A stretch of 64,000 bases of DNA from positions 1 to 64,000 of the forward strand of contig JAAZXB010000010.1 in assembly GCA_014240375.1 (NCBI GenBank), read 5' to 3'. Shown piece by piece: positions 7,723 through 16,983 of this stretch (the first letter of the stretch is position 1; each line of letters starts with the position of its first letter). Position numbers and translations under genes: made by a program. The notes below the pieces were generated by a model. That model did no database searches, had not been told where the DNA came from, and saw only the letters and a program-made list of their open reading frames with translations. The DNA is from Planctomycetota bacterium. GTDB taxonomy: Bacteria > Planctomycetota > UBA8108 > UBA1146.

Positions 7723-9522
7723 ATGAATCATCGGAAATCACAGTTCGCCACTCGTTGGATCTCTTCCCTGGGGTTGTTGGTCCTGTTGCTGGTGATCTGC
7801 AACATGATTGCAATTCAATTTGACCAGCGAATCGACCTGACCAGGATCGGAATCCACACGGTCAGCCCCGAGACGGGAAGAATCCTCTCTGAACTGGGGG
7901 AGGAACTGACCATCGAGTACTGGGTCAGCGAGAAGATGCCCTCAGGATTGCAAAACCTCCGTCGCGATACGGTCGATTACCTCGAAGAATTTCAGCGTTC
8001 GGCGACCGGAGCGGGAGCCGCACTGAAGGTTCAGGTCATCAATCCCAGTCGAATCATCGAGGAGTACGTCAGAACGAAGGAGGAGTCGGGAGATATTCCG
8101 GCTCAGGATCCAGCCCAGGCCCTGATGGGAGGCTCGACTTCCTTCGCCGATGAGATCAAGCAGCAGTTGGCCCAGCAGGGGATCCCCGAGTTACAGGGTC
8201 GATCCTTCAAAGATGACGGTTTCGAGATCGTGCCATTCTACAGTGCGTTGGTTCTCAAGTATCTGGATCGGGATGTCGAGGCGATTCCGGTGCACACCAA
8301 TCTCGAGGGACTCGAGTACGAACTGGTCAGCCGCATCGCCAAGCTGGCCAGTAGTTCCAAGCCAGTGATCGCCTTCTTCCATGGTCGTCCCGAGGATCTG
8401 ATCACGACCGATTCGAGTGGTAACCCGCTGCAACAACCGGTGGGTCACTTCGACCCCTTCGTCAACGACATCCTGAAGGAGCGATTCGATGTTCGTCGCA
8501 TCGACCTGACCAAGAGTTCACTGGTGCCGGAGGAGGCATCACTGCTGATCATCGCGGAGCCCAATGCACTGACCGATCGTCAGCGCTTCGAGATCGAGAG
8601 ATCGATCATCTCCGGCAGACCCGCGATGGTGATGAGTTCCACCACATCGGGAACTCTCGATCAAAGACTGCAGTTCACGCCACTGGCTCCGGCACTCTCC
8701 AGGAGCTGGCGGATGTGGGGGGTCGAGACGGTGGAGAATGTACTGGTGGCCAGCAAGGAATGCGGCTCCATCGAGGTTCTTCGCGCAGGTCCCTTTGGTT
8801 CTCAATTCCGCCAGCCGGTTCCCTTCAACCTGTGCCCCTCTGCCAGTGGCAACGGGCTCGACGGGACCTCGCCGCTGACCCGTGGCGCCGGTTCCATCAT
8901 CTTTCCCTTCGCCACTCCCTTTGCGATCAATAAAGAGATGGCTGCGAAAGCGGGTGTCGAGATCTCGGTGCTGGCCAGTTCCTCCGATCAATCCTGGTTA
9001 CCGAAGTACAGCCCCGGTTACACCAAGGAGATGGACACGGTGCCCGACGATCCGGCACTGCTTGCGGAAAGGCATCTGTGCTTGTTGCTCGAGGGCAGTT
9101 TTCCTTCGACCTTTGAGGAGGGAAGCGCGGTTCCCCCCTGGGATCCGACAGAGGAGACCGATGCGGCGGATGGGCCCAAGGTGGCGCCGATGGAATCACA
9201 GCCAGGAAGGGTGTTGCTGCTGGGTTCTGCCGACATCGCAAAGTACGCTTCACTGAGTATGTATCAGCAAAATGTCCGCTTCCTGGTCGGTGCCATCGAG
9301 GCGCTGGCCCTCGATCCGGATCTGGCGAAGATCCGCGCCAAGGTTCAGGTCTCCAGTGCACTTCGCAAGACCGAACGAAACGAACGAAACCTGGTCACCT
9401 ATGGCAACATGGTTGGAATCCCGCTGATCTTGATGTTGATCTATCTGGTTTATTCGGCGAGTCGAGCGGCTTCTTCTGCGTCTCATGAAAACCGAGTCAA
9501 CTCCGAGAGGGTATCGTCATGA
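7723..9522 (+). CDS. GldG-type ABC-associated membrane protein
   Basis: A 599-residue protein with one N-terminal membrane helix (about residues 15-33), a large periplasmic domain and a C-terminal helix near residues 560-580, the layout of GldG-family proteins. The start of the domain, RIDLTRIGIHTVSPETGRIL, matches the family opening in which a D-L-T-x-x-x-x-(Y/H)-(T/S)-(L/V)-S motif follows the helix. It includes a segment like an IFT52/GldG domain around AFFHGRPEDL. In gliding Bacteroidetes GldG partners with GldA and GldF; in other phyla the role is unknown. Gap to the permease is 9 bp, and its stop overlaps the start of the next gene. Confidence 0.85.
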   Translation: MNHRKSQFATRWISSLGLLVLLLVICNMIAIQFDQRIDLTRIGIHTVSPETGRILSELGEELTIEYWVSEKMPSGLQNLRRDTVDYLEEFQRSATGAGAALKVQVINPSRIIEEYVRTKEESGDIPAQDPAQALMGGSTSFADEIKQQLAQQGIPELQGRSFKDDGFEIVPFYSALVLKYLDRDVEAIPVHTNLEGLEYELVSRIAKLASSSKPVIAFFHGRPEDLITTDSSGNPLQQPVGHFDPFVNDILKERFDVRRIDLTKSSLVPEEASLLIIAEPNALTDRQRFEIERSIISGRPAMVMSSTTSGTLDQRLQFTPLAPALSRSWRMWGVETVENVLVASKECGSIEVLRAGPFGSQFRQPVPFNLCPSASGNGLDGTSPLTRGAGSIIFPFATPFAINKEMAAKAGVEISVLASSSDQSWLPKYSPGYTKEMDTVPDDPALLAERHLCLLLEGSFPSTFEEGSAVPPWDPTEETDAADGPKVAPMESQPGRVLLLGSADIAKYASLSMYQQNVRFLVGAIEALALDPDLAKIRAKVQVSSALRKTERNERNLVTYGNMVGIPLILMLIYLVYSASRAASSASHENRVNSERVSS

Positions 9523-10676
9523 ACTCCAGAAATTTTGCGATGGTTCTGGCCATCATCGTGGGATCAGGACTGCTCTACTACACCAATGAAGACGAGTACT
9601 CCGATGACGTTGAAATTCCGACTGCCATCTCTTCCTTCTCTGGCCTGGCAGTGGATCAGGTGACAAGGGTGGAGATGATGCTGGGAGATTCTTCGGTCGT
9701 TCTGGAGCGAGAAGGAGAAGACTGGAAGGTCCCATCGGCGTGGAACTACCCGGCGGACCAGGCGGAGATCGAGAGGCTGCTGCTAGATATCCAATCGATC
9801 ACCGGGGCTCATCAGCGCGCATCGAAGGCGCAGAGTCATGGCACCTTTGAGGTCGGTGATCGCGGTGGATTGAAGGTGGCTCTGACGGATTCAGCAGGCA
9901 AATCTCTGGCAGATCTGGTGATCGGAAAAGCCGATGGATACCAGCGTTCTTTCATTCGCATCGGCGGAACCGATGAAGTGTATAGCGTTGCTCCAAATCT
10001 GCGGAATCGCGCAGGGTTTGCCGGCGGAAGTCTGGAAGCAGGGCGCTGGACCCACAAGATGCTATTTCAACTTCCCTCCGATGCGGTGGTCACTCGCATG
10101 CACATCCAGACTCCCGAGGCCAACGCCCAGTTGAACTGGAAGAGTTCACCGGAACCGATCCCTGAGGATCCAGCACAGGTGACCGTGGTGGCGGGATCGG
10201 ATGATCCACTGTGGATGGTCCGATTCTCCAGCGAAGTGGAGTCGGTGCCGGCGGACGATTCGACCGTCAAGGGCATCATCACTGCTTTGAAGAATGTCCA
10301 GGCCGCAGAGCCTGCAGATCCGGCGGATGCTTCGGCGCTGGGACTCGAGCCGGTCCAGTCCTTCATCGAGATCGAACTGGCGGATGGATCGATACACACC
10401 ATCCAGTTCGGATCGGAGCAAGATCTGTCGGTCGGCGGGAAGGGTGTGGCTGCGCGAGTGATCGGGAATCATCGCACGGTGCTGGTGCGTGACTGGGTGA
10501 AGGACTCCCTGCTCAAGGTGGGAGAAGTGCTGCGTGCGGTGGTCGAGGCTGAAGCACCTCCCGCAGAGGCGGAGCCAGCGGATACCGTGAATCCCCCGAC
10601 CGATGAGGCGGTGCCTGCGGTCCCCGCGGAAGGTGAAGCAGCCGAGGGGAATCCCCAGCCAGACTCCGACGGCTAG
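9519..10676 (+). CDS. DUF4340 domain protein
   Basis: A 385-residue protein with an N-terminal membrane anchor (residues 6-21) and a periplasmic body. It has the DUF4340 pattern: a V-x-x-V-E-M-x-x-x-x-x-x-V-x-L-E-R-E-G-E-D-W-K-V segment near residues 48-70, then W-N-Y-P-A-D-Q-A-E-I and a repeat of the same fold later. The C-terminus is a low-complexity Pro/Ala/Glu tail. DUF4340 genes commonly end gld-type ABC operons. It overlaps the GldG-like gene by four bases. No biochemical function is known. Confidence 0.85.
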   Translation: MNSRNFAMVLAIIVGSGLLYYTNEDEYSDDVEIPTAISSFSGLAVDQVTRVEMMLGDSSVVLEREGEDWKVPSAWNYPADQAEIERLLLDIQSITGAHQRASKAQSHGTFEVGDRGGLKVALTDSAGKSLADLVIGKADGYQRSFIRIGGTDEVYSVAPNLRNRAGFAGGSLEAGRWTHKMLFQLPSDAVVTRMHIQTPEANAQLNWKSSPEPIPEDPAQVTVVAGSDDPLWMVRFSSEVESVPADDSTVKGIITALKNVQAAEPADPADASALGLEPVQSFIEIELADGSIHTIQFGSEQDLSVGGKGVAARVIGNHRTVLVRDWVKDSLLKVGEVLRAVVEAEAPPAEAEPADTVNPPTDEAVPAVPAEGEAAEGNPQPDSDG

Positions 10677-10744
10677 CATGGAATCGGGCCCGAGTCCCGG
10701 ATACCCTGCACCGGAGTCAAGCGTGGCTTCGCAGGAGGATCTCA

Positions 10745-11362
10745 ATGGCCAAGTTGTATTTCAGGCACGGTACCGTGGGCAGTGCAAAGACGCTCAACTT
10801 GCTGGCGGTCGCTCATAATTATGAGCGACAGGGCAAGAAGATCGTCGTCATCAAACCTGGATTCGATGACCGGTACGGGGTTCAGGAGGTCGCTTCTCGT
10901 GCCGGCCTGCACCGCCCGGCTCACATCGTATTGTCGGAATCCCAGAAACTGGATCAGGCAGATTTTGATCAGGTCCAGTGCGTGCTGGTGGATGAGGTAC
11001 AGTTTTTGTCGGTCGCTCATGTTGAGCAACTTCGTGACATCACCGATCAACTGGGGATTCCGGTGATCTGCTACGGGCTGAGGACCGATTTCCGTAGCCA
11101 ACTATTCAAGGGTAGTCGCAGACTGATGGAACTGGCGGACTCCATCGAAGAGATCAAGACCACCTGCCACCGCTGCAATCGCAAGGCGATCTTCAACCTG
11201 AAGTGTGTCGACGGAGCTGCTCAACTCGAAGGACCGAGTCAGCAGGTTGCCGGAGATGAAACCTTTCAACCAGTCTGTTCGATCCATTACGTCGAAGCTC
11301 TCGAACTCGATGGTATCGAGGGAATCGGCCAGATCCATGTCGAGAGTGAGCCCACCACATGA
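10745..11362 (+). CDS. tdk: Thymidine kinase
   Basis: A 205-residue type II thymidine kinase that phosphorylates thymidine with ATP in the salvage path. It shows the P-loop region GTVGSAKTLNLL, the lasso-side motif VLVDEVQFL with the catalytic Glu, CYGLRTDFRSQLF, and the zinc site CHRC plus CSIHY. The P-loop lacks the usual glycine before lysine (S-A-K-T in place of S/A-G-K-S/T), an odd substitution. GGAGG precedes the ATG. Its stop overlaps the start of the M32 gene (ATGA). Confidence 0.92.
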   Translation: MAKLYFRHGTVGSAKTLNLLAVAHNYERQGKKIVVIKPGFDDRYGVQEVASRAGLHRPAHIVLSESQKLDQADFDQVQCVLVDEVQFLSVAHVEQLRDITDQLGIPVICYGLRTDFRSQLFKGSRRLMELADSIEEIKTTCHRCNRKAIFNLKCVDGAAQLEGPSQQVAGDETFQPVCSIHYVEALELDGIEGIGQIHVESEPTT

Positions 11363-12864
11363 GTGCAGATGTGATTGCCGAGTTGAAGGAGAAGTTGCGA
11401 GGGATCTCGCTACTGGAGCATTCGATCGCACTGCTGGAGTGGGACCAGGAAACCTACATGCCCGCCGGGGGAAGCGAGTCGCGTGCGGCAGCACTGGGCG
11501 AGATCGTCGGGATCAAGCACAAGCGAGCGCAGGATCCTGCCCTCGGGGAGTGCCTCTCGAAGGCAGAGGATGTGGCTTCGGGATCGGGTGACCTCGACCT
11601 GCAAGCCCTGGTGCGTGAAGTTCGATACGATTACGAACAAGCGATTCGAATCCCGGTTCCTCTCGCCTCGCAGATTGCCGAGTCCTGTTCTCAATCGATG
11701 GCGGCCTGGAAGTCGGCGAAAGACAATGACGATTTCGCGCAGTTTGCGCCTCTGCTCGAGCAGCAGGTTCGATTACAGAGCCAGTTTGCCGATTGCCTGC
11801 AAGATGAGGAACTGTGTCCCTATGACATCCTGATGAACCAGTACGAACGAGGGATGACCTCGGCCCGCTTCGGTGAGATCTGCAAGGTTGTGGTGCCAGG
11901 GCTGCAATCGTTGGTCGAGCGAGCCGCTTCCCAGCCCACCACCACACCCGCCTTCATGAAGGGCCCGTGGGATCGCGAGAAACAACTGGCCTTCTCGAAG
12001 GAGGTGGCGGCGGAACTCGGCTATGACTTCAATCGAGGATCACTGGATCTGACCTCGCATCCCTTCTGCACATCGCCAGCGGCGCCCCATGACGTGAGGA
12101 TCACGACCCGCGTCTCGGAAGACAATTTCACCAGCAACCTGTACGGTGTGATTCACGAATCTGGTCACGCGATGTACGAGCAAGGTCTGGACCCGGAGTG
12201 GGAGCACACACCGCTGTGCGATAGCATCTCGCTGGGAATTCATGAGTCCCAGAGTCTCTTCTGGGAGAATGAAATCGGCCGTAGCGAGGCATTCTGGAGT
12301 CACTTCCTGCCCAAGATGCGTGAGTACTTTCCAGCACTACTGGAAGGTGTCAGTGCCCAGGAGATGGCCAATGCCGTCAATCCAGTGCGACCTTCACTGA
12401 TCCGAGTCGAAGCGGATGAAGTCACCTATGGATTGCACATCGCTTTGCGTTTCGAACTGGAGCAGGGGCTCTTCGATGGATCGATCCAGACCTCCGATCT
12501 TCCCGGGTTGTGGCGCGAGAAGATGCAGGAGTATCTCGGTATCCAGCCGGATACCGATCGCGAAGGTGTGCTTCAGGATATCCACTGGAGTTTCGGACTG
12601 TTCGGTTACTTCCCCACCTATCTGCTGGGCTCCCTCTACTCGGCGCAGTTCTACCAGGCCATCGACCAGGAGATCGATATCGACGCAGAGGTCTCGGCTG
12701 GGCGCTTCGAGGGGATCTTGCAGTGGTTACGAACCCGGATTCACGCTCCAGGTCGACGGCGGTTACCACTGGAGTTGCTGGAAGATGCCACCGGTCAAAC
12801 CCTCGACCCGAGCGTTTTGGTCACCTCTCTCGATCGCAAGGTCGATCTGATCCAAGGGAACTGA
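11359..12864 (+). CDS. Carboxypeptidase Taq (M32 metallocarboxypeptidase)
   Basis: A 501-residue M32 family enzyme, the family's normal length. The zinc site HESGH is at about residues 265-269 in VIHESGHAMYEQG, and the third ligand Glu follows in GIHESQSLFWEN. The family motifs DVRITTRV and the C-terminal LEDATGQTLDPSVL region are present. It removes C-terminal residues from peptides in the cytoplasm with broad specificity. It has no signal peptide. It is translationally coupled to tdk, and the next gene starts 6 bp later. Confidence 0.93.
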   Translation: MSADVIAELKEKLRGISLLEHSIALLEWDQETYMPAGGSESRAAALGEIVGIKHKRAQDPALGECLSKAEDVASGSGDLDLQALVREVRYDYEQAIRIPVPLASQIAESCSQSMAAWKSAKDNDDFAQFAPLLEQQVRLQSQFADCLQDEELCPYDILMNQYERGMTSARFGEICKVVVPGLQSLVERAASQPTTTPAFMKGPWDREKQLAFSKEVAAELGYDFNRGSLDLTSHPFCTSPAAPHDVRITTRVSEDNFTSNLYGVIHESGHAMYEQGLDPEWEHTPLCDSISLGIHESQSLFWENEIGRSEAFWSHFLPKMREYFPALLEGVSAQEMANAVNPVRPSLIRVEADEVTYGLHIALRFELEQGLFDGSIQTSDLPGLWREKMQEYLGIQPDTDREGVLQDIHWSFGLFGYFPTYLLGSLYSAQFYQAIDQEIDIDAEVSAGRFEGILQWLRTRIHAPGRRRLPLELLEDATGQTLDPSVLVTSLDRKVDLIQGN

Positions 12865-12870
12865 CCCGAG

Positions 12871-15111
12871 GTGCAGTGGGGGCTGTCCAGCTTTGCTCAC
12901 TGGCTTCACCTGCAATGGCCAGCAGGTACGGTGGAAGCGCTTCCCGATGTTGCCGATGACTACTCCACACGTGTTCCTGGGCTCTTCATCGTCGGAGACC
13001 TGACCGGAACTCCGCTGTTGAAGTTCGCCATCGATTCGGGCACCCGTGTGGTGCGATCGATGGCGCAGCAGTCGATCCCTTTTGCAGGCGAACGTGTGCC
13101 GCTGGTGATCGTCGGAGCCGGGGTGGCGGGGCTGGCGGCAGCGATGGAGGCCAAGCGCCTCGGCATCTCCTTCCAATTGATCGAGTCGGCACGACGACTC
13201 GATACCCTCGAGAATTTCCCACTCAAGAAACCGATCTTCACCAACCCCGACACGATGGTTCCTGCAGGAGAATTGCAACTCCCCGAAGGAGATCTCGACC
13301 GTGAAGGCTTGATCGCCAGCCTGCTGGAGCAATCGCAGCGTGCCGGAATCGAATCGATCTCCGGCCGGGTCCTGTCGGTGAATCGAGACGCCGTTGGATT
13401 GACAGTGAAACTGGAGGACGGCACCCGCATCGAAGCCAGTCGTGTGGTGATCGCCATCGGCCGCAGTGGAGACCATCGCAAACTGGGTGTTGCCGGGGAA
13501 GATCTCGATCATGTCTCCCATCGGCTCCATGATCCTTCCGATCATCGTGGTGAATCGGTGGTCGTGGTGGGGGGGGGAGATTCTGCCTGCGAGGTGGCGA
13601 TCAGCCTCGCCGATGCCGACGCAAAGGTGACGCTGACCCACCGAGGAGATCAGTTACTGCGCCCCGGGCGTGCCAGTATCGAGGGAGTGGAACAACGCGT
13701 CGAGAGGGGCACGCTTCAACTGGAAGCGTCCGCCAAGGTGATTGAAATCGATGCTCAATCGGTGACCCTCGAGACTCCCACCGGGGTCAAGAAGATCGAG
13801 TCCACCTCGGTCTATACGATGATCGGTCGAGAGGCTCCGCTCGGGTTACTGAGGCGTAGCGGAGTGAAAATCCGTGGTGAATGGACGGCCCGTAGCTGGA
13901 TCAGTTTGCTGCTGGTGTTGGCCCTGTTCACCTGGATCTACCACTGGAAGCGGCAGGGTGTGTGGCCCCCGCTGGCCGAGTGGTGGATCGATCAGGGTGG
14001 TTTCCCTGGTGGCCTCGACCAGTGGTGGACCAGTCTCGGAGGAGCCTTCGCCGATCGCAGCACCCTGCTGGGAACGCTGGTCACCAGCGTCTCGCAGCCT
14101 GGGTTCTGGTACAGCCTGGTCTATACCCTGGTGGTTCTGGTGTTCGGGATGCGCCGCATCCACCGGAGGCCAACCCCGTACGTACGATGGCAAACCTGGA
14201 CTCTCATCTCGATCCAGGCGATTCCCCTGTTTCTACTGCCGTACTGGATCTTGCCCTGGCTCGGTGACCTCGGTTGCTTCGACGAAGGCTGGGGTCGGAC
14301 TCTCGCGGATGCACTGTTCCCGATCACCGAGAACTACCCACCGGGGAGAGAGTACTGGCGAGCGTTCGGGTTGATCCTCGCGTGGCCGCTCTTCTTCTGG
14401 AACGTGTTCACCGACCAGCCGATGATGGTGTGGTTGGTGATCTCCGTGGTCCAGACCTTTGTGCTGTTACCGCTGGCCATCTACCGCTGGGGCAAGGGAG
14501 TGTACTGCGGTTGGATCTGTTCGTGTGGAGCCCTGGCGGAAACGCTGGGAGATACACAGCGGCACAAGATGCCGCACGGCCCGTGGACCCATCGTCTCAA
14601 TTTCATCGGCCAGTTTTTCCTGCTGCTGACCCTCATCCTGCTCGAGACCCGGCTCTGGTCGTGGTGCTTCCCCGACAGCTGGCTTGGGTCATGGTCTCTT
14701 TCCATCTACCACGGAATCCTTCATGGCATTCCGCTACTGAGCTATGAGTGGACCGTCGATCTGTTCTTCTCGGGGATTCTAGGGGTCGGATTGTACTGGC
14801 ACTTCTCGGGCAGGGTCTGGTGCCGTTTTGCCTGTCCGCTGGCGGCGCTGATGAACATCTACGCACGCTTCTCACGCTTTCGCATCATCGCCGACAAGAA
14901 ACGATGCATCTCCTGCAATATTTGCACTACGGTCTGTCACCAGGGGATCGATGTGATGGGATTTGCCCAGCGGGGGATCCCGGTCGAGGATCCGCAATGC
15001 GTTCGATGCAGCGCATGTGTGGTGGAGTGCCCGACCAAGGTGTTGCGCTTCGGAGAGGTCGATCGAGATGGCCGTGTGGTTCGTCTCGATCTACTCGAGG
15101 CGACCATCTAG
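12871..15111 (+). CDS. Fused FAD/NAD(P) oxidoreductase and membrane polyferredoxin (NapH/CcoG-like)
   Basis: One 746-residue chain joins two modules. Residues 1-335 form a thioredoxin-reductase-like flavoprotein: an FAD Rossmann motif VIVGAGVAGLAAAMEA and a second nucleotide motif VVVVGGGDSACEVA; the GDLTG-PLLKF piece sits unusually at the N-terminus. Residues 340-700 hold about six membrane helices with CGWICSCGALAET and CRFACPLAALM motifs, then two 4Fe-4S sites CISCNICTTVCHQG and CVRCSACVVECP. No CxxC redox disulfide is seen in the flavin module. It should carry electrons between NAD(P)H and a membrane or periplasmic partner. The start is GTG. The stop lies in a 12-bp repeat. Confidence 0.85.
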   Translation: MQWGLSSFAHWLHLQWPAGTVEALPDVADDYSTRVPGLFIVGDLTGTPLLKFAIDSGTRVVRSMAQQSIPFAGERVPLVIVGAGVAGLAAAMEAKRLGISFQLIESARRLDTLENFPLKKPIFTNPDTMVPAGELQLPEGDLDREGLIASLLEQSQRAGIESISGRVLSVNRDAVGLTVKLEDGTRIEASRVVIAIGRSGDHRKLGVAGEDLDHVSHRLHDPSDHRGESVVVVGGGDSACEVAISLADADAKVTLTHRGDQLLRPGRASIEGVEQRVERGTLQLEASAKVIEIDAQSVTLETPTGVKKIESTSVYTMIGREAPLGLLRRSGVKIRGEWTARSWISLLLVLALFTWIYHWKRQGVWPPLAEWWIDQGGFPGGLDQWWTSLGGAFADRSTLLGTLVTSVSQPGFWYSLVYTLVVLVFGMRRIHRRPTPYVRWQTWTLISIQAIPLFLLPYWILPWLGDLGCFDEGWGRTLADALFPITENYPPGREYWRAFGLILAWPLFFWNVFTDQPMMVWLVISVVQTFVLLPLAIYRWGKGVYCGWICSCGALAETLGDTQRHKMPHGPWTHRLNFIGQFFLLLTLILLETRLWSWCFPDSWLGSWSLSIYHGILHGIPLLSYEWTVDLFFSGILGVGLYWHFSGRVWCRFACPLAALMNIYARFSRFRIIADKKRCISCNICTTVCHQGIDVMGFAQRGIPVEDPQCVRCSACVVECPTKVLRFGEVDRDGRVVRLDLLEATI

Positions 15112-15135
15112 GCGACCATCTAGGCGACCATCTAG
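15100..15135 (+). repeat. 12-bp tandem repeat, 3 perfect copies spanning a stop codon
   Basis: The unit gcgaccatctag at 15100, 15112 and 15124. The first copy contains the TAG stop (15109-15111) of the fused oxidoreductase gene, so each added copy only adds another in-frame stop. Confidence 0.95.
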
Positions 15136-15155
15136 ATGCGACTTCTAGTCGGGGA

Positions 15156-16043
15156 TCAGCGGCCCGGACCGGCTCCCGTGAAGGGTAGCGGAAGACCATC
15201 TGCTCCGAGTCCCCAACCTGCGAGCGGTTCGGTGCGTCCCGCGGCAATCATCTTTCTTTTCTTCGACAATGCCATCTGGTTCACTTCGTTGGAGATCTCC
15301 GAGATCGCCTGACTGCGTGGGCCCAGCAGTGCATCTCCGTCTTCATCGAGAAACTGATCGATGGCACGCATCCTCATCGAGGCCGAGATGGTCGGTGGCA
15401 GATGACCGACCTGTGCCAGCGCGGTGATCAATTTGTGGCGACTCGGGACACGACCGACGGTGGCATCATCGAGATCGACGATGCCGAGTTCCCAGGGCCC
15501 CTCGGCGGGACCACTCACCAGCACGTTGTGTGGTGCCAGATCGTCGGTATCGAATCCCTGCGAGAGCACCTGGTGAAGTCTGGATCCGATCCAGCGACAG
15601 AAACGAAATTGATCGCTGGGGCGCCAACCGTGATGACTGCAGCGTGCCACCCAGTGATGAATCGGTTCACCGGGAGTCCATGAACTGATCAGCACCGCCT
15701 CTTCTCCCGTGGTGTCGAGCACCCAGGGAATCGGCAGAGGCAAACCGATGCGTAGCCCGGCTTCCATCGCCCGCCACGATCGAAACGCACGTCGCCAGCG
15801 CCATTGGCGTAGTAATCCTCGCGAGAATCTTCGAGCGATTCCTCGCAGTGATGCGGGGCCGGTCGGCAGGTAGACCTTGCGAGCATAGCGACAGCCCTGC
15901 CATTCGATGGATTCCAGTCGACCTCTTCGTCCACTGGCGACGATCGAATCCTCGGCCACATCGAGCAACTGTCGTGCGAGCAGGGAATCGCACTCGGTAC
16001 CGAGGAGGAATCGGTCATGGATTGAAATTGAATCCCGTGGCAC
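15156..16043 (-). CDS. Lipopolysaccharide (Kdo/WaaP-type) kinase family protein
   Basis: A protein-kinase-like fold of 295 residues. The catalytic loop reads DTDDLAPHNVLV, in which D-L-x-x-x-N is the kinase HRD-type motif, and the metal aspartate follows in IVDLDDA. An N-terminal stretch YARKVYLP would supply the ATP lysine. This matches WaaP/KdkA enzymes, which phosphorylate heptose or Kdo of lipid A-core. kdsA elsewhere in the window supports Kdo-containing LPS. The GTG start at 16043 has GGGAG upstream; an in-frame ATG at 16181 would run into the divergent B3/4 gene. It converges on the fused oxidoreductase, with its 3' end beyond the 12-bp repeats. Confidence 0.72.
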   Translation of the reverse strand: MPRDSISIHDRFLLGTECDSLLARQLLDVAEDSIVASGRRGRLESIEWQGCRYARKVYLPTGPASLRGIARRFSRGLLRQWRWRRAFRSWRAMEAGLRIGLPLPIPWVLDTTGEEAVLISSWTPGEPIHHWVARCSHHGWRPSDQFRFCRWIGSRLHQVLSQGFDTDDLAPHNVLVSGPAEGPWELGIVDLDDATVGRVPSRHKLITALAQVGHLPPTISASMRMRAIDQFLDEDGDALLGPRSQAISEISNEVNQMALSKKRKMIAAGRTEPLAGWGLGADGLPLPFTGAGPGR

Positions 16044-16108
16044 CCTGACTCCCTTCACTGCCACCGATGACCCGGTGGGGCTGGCTGCACGGGGGAGATG
16101 GTAGCCTC

Positions 16109-16666
16109 TTGGCTCGATGGGACAAGGCAACCGAACTACCGCTGGGGCAGGAGCACGATGATCATCGAGGTGGAATCTCATCCTCTACTCGATCCGCTGG
16201 CGATCCGTGCGGAACTTGCCGGGCCACAGGGAGAGCAGAGTCCCGAGTGGTTGGAGCACCTGTTGACCGCCGCTGCCGGCCCTGAATCGGTCGACGAGAC
16301 GTGTAAGAAGCATATTCGAGCGCTGTTGAGGCATGGTGGTTATCGTCCTGCGGGTCGGGGCAAACCTTCCAGCGAGTGGCTGGTGGCGGCTGCCGCTCGG
16401 GGAGCGTTGGCTTCGATCTTGCCGCTGGTCGATGTGGGGAATGCGGTCTCCCGCAGCGAGGGAATCCCCCTCAGCGTGGTCGACCTCGATCGGCTGGAAG
16501 GGCCGCTGAAGATCTCGCTGGGAAGTGCCGGAGAGAGTTACATCTTCAATCAGTCCGATCAGCAGATCGATCTGGCCGGCCTGCTGTGCCTGAGAGATGG
16601 TCTGGGCCCCTGTGCCAATGCGGTCAAGGATTCTCAACGATCGAAGACGGACGCCACTACTTGTAA
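16109..16666 (+). repeat. 558-bp direct repeat, upstream copy
   Basis: It matches 20317-20874 at a constant offset of 4208 bp. The two differences seen are at 16640 (a against g) and 16652 (c against t). It covers 49 bp of leader and the first 509 bases of the B3/4 gene. Similarity stops abruptly on both sides. Confidence 0.95.
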
Positions 16667-16676
16667 AAGGAATTAA
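16158..16676 (+). pseudogene. B3/4 domain protein, 3'-truncated copy
   Basis: This copy keeps the GGAG site and the ATG but loses the last 45 or so codons. After codon 169 (T-T-C-K) the sequence changes, and the frame ends in R-N-stop at 16676. Its product up to that point is identical to the intact copy at 20366. The lost end contains conserved-looking WGTIDLPGAARRMGNRL, so the product is probably not functional. It still carries the original upstream region shared with the divergent kinase gene, while the intact copy does not. Confidence 0.85.
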
Positions 16677-16983
16677 TCAGTTTTCCTTGGCGCAAAAAAT
16701 GTACTACGAACACACTCCTACTGGGGATCGCTCTTTCGGGCCGGCAGCGAACTCACCTACTCCGGCAGGCAACTGGAGGATTTCGCCTGCACCTACACCA
16801 GCGCGCGACCAACAGGTCAGCGATTTACTTCGTGAAGACGCCCCCGACTCCGCCGTGCAAGTCGCTGGATCGCGGTTGATGAGCATCGGCGATGGACTAT
16901 CTGTCCCACGAACTGGAATCGAAGTAGACTGGCATCAATGTCGATAAAAAAGCCAGCGGGCCAGGAGAAGATGGAGTCTGCCG
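16667..16983. other. 317-bp stretch at the left end of the inserted block, possible gene remnant
   Basis: No intact gene is seen. One plus-strand frame reads like real protein (RAGSELTYSGRQLEDFACT then YTSARPT) up to about 16820. A frame one base over continues with IYFVKTPPTPPCKSLDRG and a TGA at about 16880. Together they look like the 3' end of a decayed gene with a frameshift. It has no recognised family. Confidence 0.35.
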
